Source: Nitrosomonas sp. Is35
GTDB lineage: Bacteria; Pseudomonadota; Gammaproteobacteria; Burkholderiales; Nitrosomonadaceae
Length of the DNA: 64,000 nucleotides
Direction: 5' to 3'
Assembly: GCF_033063295.1 (NCBI RefSeq)
Contig: NZ_JAWJZH010000001.1
Location: 2,418,001-2,482,000, forward strand
Part shown: piece after piece, positions 28,912-37,293 of the stretch
Numbering within the stretch: position 1 is the stretch's first letter
How the letters are laid out: every line of letters begins with the position of its first letter
The notes under the pieces: model-generated
What the model saw: only the letters and a program-made list of their open reading frames with translations
Databases searched by the model: none
What the model was told of the DNA's origin: nothing
Program-made: the position numbers and the translations under genes

Positions 28912-30465
28912 TTACTCGCTCTTTATTTGCGTTTCCTTACTTCCTGCACCGTCCAAAATACGCGCCACCAGATCGGATGTAGAAATACCCGGAGTGTAAG
29001 GTAGCTCCTGAATCATTTCAGCCGGTAAAGACTCGCAGAGTTTGTATTTATCCTGGCGTTCCTGTTCCGATGCGCAGGCGAAGGTGTAAATATCGAAACC
29101 ATGCTGCTGCATGAATTCCGGGGTGACGCTCGCAGGGGTTTCCGTCATGACGGCGTCGACATACTTGCAGGCGGCCACAACGGCGGCGCGTTCCGCTTGC
29201 TTCATGACGGGCAATTTACCTTTATTTTCCACCACGCGTTCATCGGAAACCACGCAGACGGTCAGGTGCGTGCCCAATGCGCGCGCCGCCCGTAAAAAGT
29301 TGATATGACCTTCATGAAATAGATCGGCCACCATGCGGGTATAAACCCGTTTCTGCCGCTGATTTTTCGGCCACACGGGAATTTCCCGGTTCAGTCGGGC
29401 CATTGCGCGCTCCATCCACTGCCGGCTGCGCAGCGCAAGCACGTCATCGGGGTCCTTCAGAACAATCTGGTGCGCATAGCACCACGCTTTGGCCAAATCT
29501 CCCAGCAACCAGCGTTGTATCAGTCTGTGATAGGCATAGCAACGCACCAGCTGGGTAAAGTTTTCCAGATTGCATGCGGATATCACGGTATCCCAATTGG
29601 GATTCGGCGTGCGCCAGTCGCCGTAGAACGCGGTCAGAATCTTTTCCGGCTGGCGCGGAAACCAGACTTCACCGTGCTCTGTACTGCGCTGCGTCAGATC
29701 GAATTTGGGGAAAACCGAGACGCGCTGATAATCATCCGGGTAACCGGGCAATGCAAAACCGCCGACGATCTGTTTACCGCGGGCTTGCAGGCCGCACACA
29801 TCCAGCGTAATCCCCAATTCCGGATGGATATAATCGCGATAATTGGCGTATTCGATCCGCATCGGTGCGCGTACCCAGCCCGCTTGCTCAAGCGTCGCGC
29901 AGCAGGCATCCCAGAACTCCATTTGCACGGCGATATCGAGATCCTTATCGAAATCCAGCAAGCAGCCATTGCGAACCAAACCCAGCAAAGTACCGGCAAA
30001 AGGAAATACCGGAATATTCAACTTGGCCAGTTCCGCGCAAGTCGCCCAAAGCAATTTTTCCGCTTCTCCCGAAGCGAATACATTGGTATCGGGTTGGCTG
30101 GGTTTGACTTGTTCTTTATACGGCGGGATTTTTCCGGATTTAGCCAGCGCCATCAGATGATTCAGCGCATAAGTGAAATGCGCATGCGCGGTGGATAAAT
30201 CCAGCAAAATAAAACTCGCGGTTCCGAGCACATGCGCCCAGTGTGCTTTGTGAAAGTCACCTTGCACATGCGCGTAGATTTTTGCGGCATACGCGGACAC
30301 ATCGGCCGTCCGGCCCGTGCGCATCGCCAACGAACACCACGCGCGAGCAACCTCCGGGGATAGTGGATATTCACTTTTCAACGGCTCGAGAATCCCGTCA
30401 GCATCGTTGTACTTGCCGACGATGATTAATTCCTTTGCCTTTAATAACAATTCATCAAGCTTCAT
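28912..30465 (-). CDS. Fusion protein: helical repeat - LicD-like transferase - cytidylyltransferase
   Basis: The 517-aa protein has three parts. Residues 1-115 are helical and TPR-like. Residues about 135-345 resemble LicD/nucleotidyltransferase-fold phosphotransferases (FPFAGTLLGLVRNGCLLDFD followed by KDLDIAV, metal-binding Asp175 and Asp177). Residues about 372-505 are a cytidylyltransferase of the TagD/Pcyt2 type, with HEGH at 384-387 as the HxGH nucleotide-binding motif and GISTSDLV as the C-terminal signature. LicD enzymes transfer phosphocholine or similar groups from CDP donors, and the second domain makes such CDP donors. One chain may therefore both activate and transfer a polar head group to a surface glycan or protein. 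It is divergent from the Fur-box RTX gene. Confidence 0.8.
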   Translation of the reverse strand: MKLDELLLKAKELIIVGKYNDADGILEPLKSEYPLSPEVARAWCSLAMRTGRTADVSAYAAKIYAHVQGDFHKAHWAHVLGTASFILLDLSTAHAHFTYALNHLMALAKSGKIPPYKEQVKPSQPDTNVFASGEAEKLLWATCAELAKLNIPVFPFAGTLLGLVRNGCLLDFDKDLDIAVQMEFWDACCATLEQAGWVRAPMRIEYANYRDYIHPELGITLDVCGLQARGKQIVGGFALPGYPDDYQRVSVFPKFDLTQRSTEHGEVWFPRQPEKILTAFYGDWRTPNPNWDTVISACNLENFTQLVRCYAYHRLIQRWLLGDLAKAWCYAHQIVLKDPDDVLALRSRQWMERAMARLNREIPVWPKNQRQKRVYTRMVADLFHEGHINFLRAARALGTHLTVCVVSDERVVENKGKLPVMKQAERAAVVAACKYVDAVMTETPASVTPEFMQQHGFDIYTFACASEQERQDKYKLCESLPAEMIQELPYTPGISTSDLVARILDGAGSKETQIKSE

Positions 30466-30568
30466 GGTTATATTTAGCAGCTATTGCTTTATTTCCAGCC
30501 ACTTAACCTTTTCAGTTTCAATAATCGGTAATAATAAAGATTGCATTTTAACCATTATTTAATATAAT

Positions 30569-30587
30569 AGGAATCATTCTCATTATT
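30569..30587 (-). promoter_or_regulatory. Fur box candidate
   Basis: Read on the minus strand this is AATAATGAGAATGATTCCT, matching 13 of 19 positions of the Fur consensus GATAATGATAATCATTATC. It lies between the divergent LicD-fusion gene and the small RTX gene, about 90 bp upstream of the latter, so iron-bound Fur could repress either. Confidence 0.7.
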
Positions 30588-30675
30588 ATTTATTCAATAT
30601 AATGAGACGAGACAGAAAAATCGCCGCATTTATTTGTTAAATGCACACATCAGATTAGAAATAGGAGGCAACATT

Positions 30676-31332
30676 ATGGCAGTCACCACTAGACCTCGTC
30701 CCAATCTAGGATCGGGATCGGTCAAATTTATCGATGGTTTTCCTTTTGAAGGGATTGGTTCCGCCGGATTCACCGACAATGATTTACTGTATATAGGCGA
30801 TGACTTAGACAATGCCATCACGGGAGGTACAGGGCATGACGAGTTTCAAGGCAGAAACGGCAATGACACGCTGAAAGGCGGGGATGGCAATGACACGCTG
30901 AATGGCGGAGATGGCAATGACGATATCGACGGCCAGGAAGGTACTGATAAATTATTTGGCGGCGCAGGCGACGATATCCTGAGAGCGGGTGGCAGCAAGC
31001 CGGTCATCATCACTGTAGAAGGCGGCAGAAGAACACTTGTGCAGGGTGACCTCGACCGGCTCACTGGAGAAAGTGGCAACGATACCTTTGGCTTCTATGG
31101 CTATGGAAGGTTTCAAGTCACGGATTTCACGATTGGTGAAGACCGGTTATTTTTCGACTCGCAAGCCCTCGGAATCGACTCGGTGCCGCAACTGCTTTCT
31201 TTTATCACGAATATCACCGATAACGGTGACACCGGTTTTACCGCTGAATTCCTCAACGGCGCAGCTTCCATTGAACTGGTTGGCGTCAACGTAAACGCGA
31301 TCACCGCGGATATGATTGTTTTCAATCTGTAA
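30676..31332 (+). CDS. Small RTX (haemolysin-type calcium-binding) secreted protein
   Basis: The 218-aa protein has four to five RTX nonapeptide repeats of GGxGxDxUx type at about residues 50-100 (GGTGHDEFQ, GRNGNDTLK, GGDGNDTLN, GGDGNDDID, GGAGDDILR). They form a calcium-binding beta roll. A beta-rich C-terminal part ending ADMIVFNL is typical of type I secretion substrates. There is no N-terminal signal peptide. The ATG at 30676 has an AGGAGG ribosome-binding site; an upstream TTG in frame is less likely. No type I secretion genes are in the window. The Fur box upstream suggests induction under iron limitation. Confidence 0.85.
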   Translation: MAVTTRPRPNLGSGSVKFIDGFPFEGIGSAGFTDNDLLYIGDDLDNAITGGTGHDEFQGRNGNDTLKGGDGNDTLNGGDGNDDIDGQEGTDKLFGGAGDDILRAGGSKPVIITVEGGRRTLVQGDLDRLTGESGNDTFGFYGYGRFQVTDFTIGEDRLFFDSQALGIDSVPQLLSFITNITDNGDTGFTAEFLNGAASIELVGVNVNAITADMIVFNL

Positions 31333-31371
31333 ACTTCATTCTCAATTCTCTTTTAGTTCTTCCTTACTCAT

Positions 31372-31410
31372 AAGGGCCAACCCCGGATCTTCCAGGATTG
31401 GCCCTTTTCT
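31372..31410 (+). terminator. Rho-independent terminator of the RTX gene
   Basis: AAGGGCCAA (31372-31380) pairs perfectly with TTGGCCCTT (31398-31406) across a 17-nt loop and is followed by a T-rich tract. It lies 40 bp after the RTX stop codon. Confidence 0.8.
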
Positions 31411-31431
31411 TTTCTTCTCTACAGCTGAGTT

Positions 31432-31677
31432 TTATTCAACAATGAAGCTCGTCATCATGACGGCATTGATATGATCATTGACATGACAGTGATACATCCA
31501 TCGTCCACGGACATCGGGTTGATAGGAATACAGAGGGCATAATTCCATTGCACTTCGTCTGCCACTATCCAATATTCCCGGGCTGTGAGAGTGCCTGTAT
31601 TGACGATCAATGCCAGCCAGACAATAACGTTTTCTTGTTACCCATCTCTCGATTGGTGTAAGCGTTACATTAGACAT
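31432..31677 (-). pseudogene. C-terminal fragment of a multicopper oxidase
   Basis: The translation ends in DVRGRWMYHCHVNDHINAVM, which is the type 1 copper motif near the C-terminus of multicopper oxidases (normally ...GxWxYHCHxxxHxxxGM), and is preceded by a degraded HSHSPGILDSGRR block. The first three copper motifs and most of the protein are missing, so this is a gene remnant. It belongs to a different multicopper oxidase subfamily from the intact gene at 14.6 kb. Confidence 0.7.
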
Positions 31678-31819
31678 TGGCAGCGATCGCTCATATTCTG
31701 CGATCGCATCGGTGATAAGAATGGCTGGCTAAAGACAGGGGGTGTCGTGGCTGGCTACGACTGGCTCCACGATCGCGGAGCCGGGTTTGAAATACTGTAA
31801 GTAACCTTTTGAACACAAT

Positions 31820-31854
31820 CCTCCCTCGTAGAAGGGCTAAAACTGCGAGGGAGG
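31820..31854 (-). terminator. Hairpin after the duplicated iron-linked gene
   Basis: CCTCCCTCG (31820-31828) pairs with CGAGGGAGG (31846-31854). It starts 11 bp beyond the stop codon of the minus-strand gene at 31865. No strong U tract follows, so termination efficiency is uncertain. Confidence 0.45.
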
Positions 31855-31864
31855 GAACCTGCTG

Positions 31865-34111
31865 TTACAACAACTTACTCTCGTATTCCGCAAGAATTCC
31901 GGTCATTATGGACCGCAATGCAACGGCTCTATCAGTATTGCCGTTATTGATCGCATCTTTCAGATCGCGAATTGCATTTTCCAGACTGGCGCGTTTCGAT
32001 GTATTCAAGCGCTGAGCGAGATCAGCCAAGAAAACGCCGGTATACAGCGACAATCTTTCCAAAGCCAGCAACGCTTGATTCTTATCGGCTGTGAAATTGG
32101 CTTCGATTTGATGAATACTTCTTTCTACCTGCCCCAGAATGCCTTTGCTAATTTCACTGACGATTTTGTCGGCAACGACATTGGATAGTTCGCCAGTAAA
32201 CTGGGTTTTGATCTGATTGCTTCCCGATGGATTATCCTGAGCGATAAAACCTTCCACGATGCGGTAAAAATATTCGCCTTCGATCTGTTTCTCCCTGGCT
32301 TCGTCGGCTTCCGCGGCTCTATTTTCGATAATACCTTGAACTTCCCGTAGCACGCCGATCAGAAAACTCCTGACCAAGGGAATGACGATATTTTCACTAG
32401 CCAGCGCTAATGTTTGCGCATCGCCTGCGTCGGTTTTATCGAATGCCCGTTTGCCTTGAATAAAAGCAGCGGTGATTTGATAATCCAGATCGGGATCGCT
32501 ACCTGACACAATCGATTGTTTGTCCGAGGAAAGCACTTTGTCTTCCTTATTCGCTGTTTTAGCAATCGCCGAGTAAGCGGTGTACGCTCTGTCCCATTCG
32601 AGCGCGAGCGCATCTGCCGATAAATTGCCGAACTGCTCCTGAACCAGCGTGACACGGTTATAAACAACCAACGCAAACATTTTCTGCAGCGACTTATCGA
32701 TCACTTGCAAAGCCAAGGGAACTTGATTGCCGGAACTTACCTGTGCAATGGCTGCGGTAACATCTTGGCCGATCGTCAAGCCATAAATTTGATCGACCAG
32801 TTGCGTCAGTTGCTGTAAATCTCCAGCATATTTCCCGGCGATGGCGTCAGCATCGATCGGCACTTGATTCCGCAGCGCATCGATTGCCTGGTAATCGGCC
32901 AGGGCATTTTCCACAAGGGCAGTATGTTGCGCCACTTCATATTTGGCCCGATTCAGTGCGTTCTCATACTTTGTCAACAGAGCCGATATGGCATTGCGCG
33001 CCAGCTCGGATTTGGGAGCACTGAGTTCATTGCTGGCAGTCATTAAATTTTCCAGCTCAGTTTCCAGACTGCCCCGGTCAGCAGCACCCAATCGCAACTC
33101 GAGATCGGGCAACAGGACTCTGGCAAAATATTTGGCGCCTGCCGCTTCGGCCACGGCATGCGGGCGGTCTTTTTCCGTGATGGCGCTTGCTTGACCATTC
33201 ATTTCGGCAACGACACGGCCAATAAAACCTTTTCCTAGCTCACTGACAATCTCATCGGCAACAACTTTGGATGGATCTCCTGTTAATTGCGCTTTTATCC
33301 TCAAGCTGCCGGCAGGATTTCCTCTGGCCACCAGCGATTCAATAACGCGATAGAAAATCTCTCCTTCCTTGAGTTCAATGCTGGTTTCTTCCGGATCCGC
33401 GGCTCTATTCTCAATGGCACCGGCAACTTCACGTAATACCGCAATGTAGTAAGCGCGTGCAAGTGACATCCGTATCGCGTAACGGGCGATTTGCACCGTG
33501 ACGAAATCTTCTTCCGGATTACTTTTATTGATTGCTGTTCTAATTCTGGAAAAGTGATCGTTCACCTCCACATCGAGTCCTGGATTGCTGCCAGCTTCGA
33601 GTGCTTGACGGTCGGCAGTCAATAGCTGATTTTCTCTGGCTACAGTGGCGGATATGGCTTGAAATGCGGCCACCGATTCATCCAGCATGGCTATCAACGC
33701 AGTTGATGTGCCGGTTTCAAATTGATCGCGGATGGCAGCAATACGATTCCAGATCGCTTGATAAAACACGCGCTGCAGCGTCTTGTCGACGACTTGCGCC
33801 GCGAGTCTTGGCGCATAATCGTTTTTAATATCGTCGATGGCCGCCAGCACATCACTATCCAGACTTAATGAATTGGCGGTATCGACTTCTTGCACCAATG
33901 TTTGTAAAACACCGGCATAAGCATCTGCAATGGCATCACCGTTAATCGGCACTTCTCTACGCAGCGTTCCAATCGTTCTGTAAGCAGTGACCGCAGATTC
34001 GATAGCTGCGGTATTCGAGGCCGCAACCGCATTATTAATTACAACCATGAAACATAAACTCACGATCAACAACATACTTAGTGAATTTATGAGTCTCCTC
34101 AATAAATACAT
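31865..34111 (-). CDS. Secreted protein made of two homologous helical halves, unknown function
   Basis: The 748-aa product has a signal peptide ending near NNAVAA and two tandem copies of a helical module of about 360 residues. The halves align clearly: VPINGDAIADAYAGVLQTLV with VPIDADAIAGKYAGDLQQLT, AAQVVDKTLQRVF with ALQVIDKSLQKMF, and REVAGAIENRAADPEE with REVQGIIENRAAEADE. There are no Cys pairs and no known cofactor motif that I recognise. GAGGAG lies 5 nt before the ATG at 34111, so I reject the longer frame from 34129. A Fur-like site lies upstream and a siderophore receptor gene precedes it, pointing to a periplasmic or surface role in iron handling. Confidence 0.75.
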   Translation of the reverse strand: MYLLRRLINSLSMLLIVSLCFMVVINNAVAASNTAAIESAVTAYRTIGTLRREVPINGDAIADAYAGVLQTLVQEVDTANSLSLDSDVLAAIDDIKNDYAPRLAAQVVDKTLQRVFYQAIWNRIAAIRDQFETGTSTALIAMLDESVAAFQAISATVARENQLLTADRQALEAGSNPGLDVEVNDHFSRIRTAINKSNPEEDFVTVQIARYAIRMSLARAYYIAVLREVAGAIENRAADPEETSIELKEGEIFYRVIESLVARGNPAGSLRIKAQLTGDPSKVVADEIVSELGKGFIGRVVAEMNGQASAITEKDRPHAVAEAAGAKYFARVLLPDLELRLGAADRGSLETELENLMTASNELSAPKSELARNAISALLTKYENALNRAKYEVAQHTALVENALADYQAIDALRNQVPIDADAIAGKYAGDLQQLTQLVDQIYGLTIGQDVTAAIAQVSSGNQVPLALQVIDKSLQKMFALVVYNRVTLVQEQFGNLSADALALEWDRAYTAYSAIAKTANKEDKVLSSDKQSIVSGSDPDLDYQITAAFIQGKRAFDKTDAGDAQTLALASENIVIPLVRSFLIGVLREVQGIIENRAAEADEAREKQIEGEYFYRIVEGFIAQDNPSGSNQIKTQFTGELSNVVADKIVSEISKGILGQVERSIHQIEANFTADKNQALLALERLSLYTGVFLADLAQRLNTSKRASLENAIRDLKDAINNGNTDRAVALRSIMTGILAEYESKLL

Positions 34112-34146
34112 AAAAACTCCTCTATACAATAAACATTAACGAGAAT

Positions 34147-34165
34147 ACAAATGATAACTATTATT
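34147..34165 (+). promoter_or_regulatory. Fur box candidate upstream of the duplicated secreted protein
   Basis: The sequence ACAAATGATAACTATTATT matches 13 of 19 positions of the Fur consensus, with 13 of 16 in the core. It lies 36 bp upstream of the gene starting at 34111 and after the stop of the TonB receptor gene, so the downstream gene may have its own iron-controlled promoter. Confidence 0.55.
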
Positions 34166-34209
34166 ATTTACAGTCGCAACTAAAAAATATATTTTTTTAT
34201 TTTTGTGAA

Positions 34210-36612
34210 CTAAAAATTGGCAATCAAAGTCGCTCTGATCGCAATGGGTGAACCTGGAGCAATGTTAAAATCGTTTTGTGCAGAAGCGAAATATTTCGTA
34301 TTAAATAAATTTTCTATATTTAACTGACCGCGGAAACTTTTGGTGAATTGCGTAAAAAGCGCTGCATCCACGCGAGTAAAATCAGGTAAAGTAACGCGAT
34401 TCGTCAATGAAGCAAGCATACTATCCCGGTGAATCACACCAAATGCTGCGCCGATACTCGGCGTAATATCGTAGCGGCTCCACATTGAAAAAGTATGGCG
34501 CGGAAGCTCCGCTACCGACGCACCTTTCTTCGCAACGCTTTGGATGTCGCTGGTGATTTCGCCGACTTGATAGGCATACCCCCCCATCACGCTCCAATTT
34601 GAGGTCAACTGCCCGGACAAACTGACTTCAACACCTTCGGTACGTTGCCCTTTGGTTAGAAAGGTTTGTCCGCCGACCACCGAGTTGATGACATTGGTGC
34701 GATCCAGCTGATAAACCGCAGTGGTAAACGCTAAATCCGGCCGTATATCCCATTTCACCCCTGCCTCCAGCGTTGTAAATTTTTCCGGTTTTAGTGTTTC
34801 AGTCGTGACGTTCAAGGCTGTCAGCTGATCACCGGCACGCGGCACATAGGCCTGGCTATAGGTTGCATAAAATGAAACAGGAGTAATAGGTTTATAGATC
34901 AAACCAAAACGGGGTGCAATCAGATCGTCTCTCGTTTTTAAATGCTCTCTCGGGCCATTTTTCTGCTGAAAGTCCACTTCAAACAAGTCATAACGCACCC
35001 CTACAATCGCTTGAAGCTGCGGAATGATCTCGATCTGATCTTGAATATAAAGCGAAGTCACGTTGACAATGCTACGGTTCAATGCATCGACATCCCCGTC
35101 CCTGCCGCCATTCCTGGTTCTAAAAGTAATGGGAACATGAGTGATCGGATTACTGAAAGATACCGGCAGGCTTGTCATAGCCAGACTATTATTAAATAAG
35201 CCCGTTTCACGCCGGTTATGGGTTTCCTGGCGCCCCACTTCGATACCGGCCATCAGCGTATGCGCAATAGGGCCTGTGTTTAAGGAATACAGCAAGTTTG
35301 TCTGATTAAAAACATTCTCTCGTTTAGTCGCATTGCTATAAGCTCCCAGCGAAACTTCATTGAGCACATTATCCAATCCGCCGTTGGCAAACACATTTTG
35401 ATAGAACTTATCGTAGGTCGCATAATTGGTGCGGTTTTGCAGCGTGATGCCATTGTCAAATTTATGTTCGATCAAGGAATTAAAGGCCAGCACATCGACA
35501 TTAGCGTGGCTACGTCGCGGATCCCCGAAGAATTGCGATCGATCCACATCGACAGGCCGCCCCATGAATGAAGTAATGCCTCGATCAGCGGTACGGTCAT
35601 CGTGATACCGCTCCATGCCGGCAATAATCTTGGTGCGATGCGTCGGTTTTAGCGTCACCGTTGGGGAGATGCCCAGCCGTTCCATGCTGACTCCGTCCCG
35701 GAAACTGCCGGCATCTTCGTAGAGCGCATTCAAGCGGACCGCGGCCATATCGTTAATCACGTACCCGACATCGGCGGTCATTCTTTTCAGATTGAAAGAT
35801 CCCCCTTGGAAAGAAAATTCTTTTGTGGGATTCCAATTGGCCTGCTTGCTGACACGGTTAACCACACCACCCGAACCACCGCGGCCGAAAATCATGCCGT
35901 TAGCGCCTTTGAGCACCTCGACACGCTCGATGTTATAGAGATCTCGGTAATATTCCACGTCGTCGCGAATACCATCGGTGAAGAAATCGCCGGTGGAACG
36001 GTTACCGCGAAACACCAGTGCATCGCGATTGCCCTCGCCTTGGGAGATACCGACGCCGGGCACATAACGGACGGCATCGCCGATGCTTCGCACCGATTGA
36101 TCTTTAATCAACTCATTGGTTATCACCGAGATAGCTTGCGGCACATCCCGCAGCAGCGTATTGGTTTTGGTCGCCGTACTGGTGCTCACCGCCGCGTAGC
36201 GATTGGTATTGCTGGCCGTGACTTGTATTGCCGGCAATGTGGTGACAACCGGTTCAGGAGAAGCCGAAGGTACTGCGACGATAGCAAAACCATCGTCGCG
36301 CTGCGTCACTTGCAAGCCGGAACCGGTCAGCAACTGATCGAGCGCTGCTTTGATCTCAAAATCACCCGTCAAACCATGCGTGACTTTCCCCTGCAATAGC
36401 GCAGGATCCAGCGCAAGTTTAATTCCGGCCTGTTGTGAAAATTGCATGAGTGCGTCGTGCAGATAACCGGCAGAAATATCGTAGGTCCGCACTGCCGTTG
36501 AAGTATTTACTGATTGTGCAACGCTAGGCTTAGGCAAAAAAGCTGCCGCTAGACACACACTGACGAATACCGCACAAAAACAGATGTATCTAGTAAAACC
36601 ACGAATAGTCAT
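34210..36612 (-). CDS. TonB-dependent siderophore receptor with STN domain
   Basis: The 800-aa outer-membrane receptor has a signal peptide, an STN (secretin/TonB N-terminal) signalling domain at about residues 44-118 (AGYLHDALMQFSQQAGIKLA), and a plug domain (LRDVPQAISVITNELI; ERVEVLKGANGMIFGRGGSG). A 22-strand beta barrel follows, ending in IRATLIANF with terminal Phe. It imports ferric siderophores using TonB. The STN domain implies a sigma/anti-sigma pair (FecI/FecR type) or similar transduction, but none is adjacent. The plug and barrel suggest a catecholate-type ligand; the exact siderophore is unknown. Confidence 0.93.
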   Translation of the reverse strand: MTIRGFTRYICFCAVFVSVCLAAAFLPKPSVAQSVNTSTAVRTYDISAGYLHDALMQFSQQAGIKLALDPALLQGKVTHGLTGDFEIKAALDQLLTGSGLQVTQRDDGFAIVAVPSASPEPVVTTLPAIQVTASNTNRYAAVSTSTATKTNTLLRDVPQAISVITNELIKDQSVRSIGDAVRYVPGVGISQGEGNRDALVFRGNRSTGDFFTDGIRDDVEYYRDLYNIERVEVLKGANGMIFGRGGSGGVVNRVSKQANWNPTKEFSFQGGSFNLKRMTADVGYVINDMAAVRLNALYEDAGSFRDGVSMERLGISPTVTLKPTHRTKIIAGMERYHDDRTADRGITSFMGRPVDVDRSQFFGDPRRSHANVDVLAFNSLIEHKFDNGITLQNRTNYATYDKFYQNVFANGGLDNVLNEVSLGAYSNATKRENVFNQTNLLYSLNTGPIAHTLMAGIEVGRQETHNRRETGLFNNSLAMTSLPVSFSNPITHVPITFRTRNGGRDGDVDALNRSIVNVTSLYIQDQIEIIPQLQAIVGVRYDLFEVDFQQKNGPREHLKTRDDLIAPRFGLIYKPITPVSFYATYSQAYVPRAGDQLTALNVTTETLKPEKFTTLEAGVKWDIRPDLAFTTAVYQLDRTNVINSVVGGQTFLTKGQRTEGVEVSLSGQLTSNWSVMGGYAYQVGEITSDIQSVAKKGASVAELPRHTFSMWSRYDITPSIGAAFGVIHRDSMLASLTNRVTLPDFTRVDAALFTQFTKSFRGQLNIENLFNTKYFASAQNDFNIAPGSPIAIRATLIANF

Positions 36613-36734
36613 ATCATGAGTGAGTGCAAAATTATTTTTGCAGTGCTTACCCGATTCGCGGGTAAATATTATTATTAAAATGCAATGAATTGAATAACTA
36701 ACCCGGATTCACCAGCAAGATTCCACAATCAGCC

Positions 36735-36774
36735 GGGAAATCCTTATTGCGCCCAAACTATTCTTGGATTTCCC
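36735..36774 (-). terminator. Hairpin immediately downstream of bfd
   Basis: GGGAAATCC (36735-36743) and GGATTTCCC (36766-36774) are perfect inverted repeats with a 22-nt loop, directly abutting the bfd stop codon. There is no U tract, so it may be a terminator or a 3' stabilising stem. Confidence 0.4.
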
Positions 36775-36999
36775 TCAGATTGCTGTTTCGCACACGCAAG
36801 TTGATTGAGGAGTAAAATTTTGCAGCTGAGATTTCTGCACCAATGTCTGATCCAGAACCTCCTTGGCATGGCACGCGCACAGACCACATTGCTCCGTTAC
36901 CCCCAAGCTGGCTTTTAAGTCCCTCATCCGGCCCGCGCCTTGATAAATTGCTTCACGCAGCGCGCTTTCGGTTACACCTTTGCAGATACATACGTACAT
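36775..36999 (-). CDS. bfd: Bacterioferritin-associated ferredoxin (Bfd)
   Basis: The 74-aa protein begins MYVCICKGVTESALREAI and has the four [2Fe-2S] ligands Cys4, Cys6, Cys38 and Cys41. This is the CxC...CxxC pattern of the BFD-like fold. It passes electrons to bacterioferritin to release stored iron under iron starvation. No bacterioferritin gene is adjacent. A Fur box is located 66-84 bp upstream of the ATG, as expected for Fur-repressed bfd. Confidence 0.92.
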   Translation of the reverse strand: MYVCICKGVTESALREAIYQGAGRMRDLKASLGVTEQCGLCACHAKEVLDQTLVQKSQLQNFTPQSTCVCETAI

Positions 37000-37064
37000 T
37001 TTAAATACCTTGCGATCTATATTTAAAAAATTCTTGTCTTACAAATAACGATCTAATGATCATT

Positions 37065-37083
37065 AATAATGAGAATGATTCTT
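37065..37083 (-). promoter_or_regulatory. Fur box candidate upstream of bfd
   Basis: AATAATGAGAATGATTCTT matches 13 of 19 Fur consensus positions and shares its first 17 bases with the site at 30569-30587. It is placed to control bfd. Confidence 0.75.
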
Positions 37084-37293
37084 AATTATACTCATTTCTT
37101 TATGAAATGCAAGATATCCAGCAAATCAACTATCAAGCAATATAAAATACCTGATAGTCAGTCCTATCATGGTTATCAACAAAAATTTGTTGAGTCGGTG
37201 CAAGACATATAGCATACTTACTGCGCTTCGATTTTCAGTACGCACTTTCTGCGGAACATCACTCAGATCCTCTAAATTTTCACAGGCAATTTA

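Noticed and set aside
29470..30198. Plus-strand frame of 242 codons opposite the LicD fusion gene
   Set aside because: It is antisense to clear LicD motifs and has no ribosome-binding site or recognisable family.
31678..31800. Plus-strand frame ending GGVVAGYDWLHDRGAGFEIL with GCGATCGC palindromes nearby
   Set aside because: Possibly a gene tail, but no start, no family match and it overlaps the multicopper-oxidase remnant on the other strand. Two GCGATCGC octamers are too few to call a repeat family.
36613..36700. AT-rich segment upstream of the TonB receptor as a fourth Fur box
   Set aside because: The best alignment is clearly worse than the three reported sites; iron control of the receptor is likely but no site can be supported.
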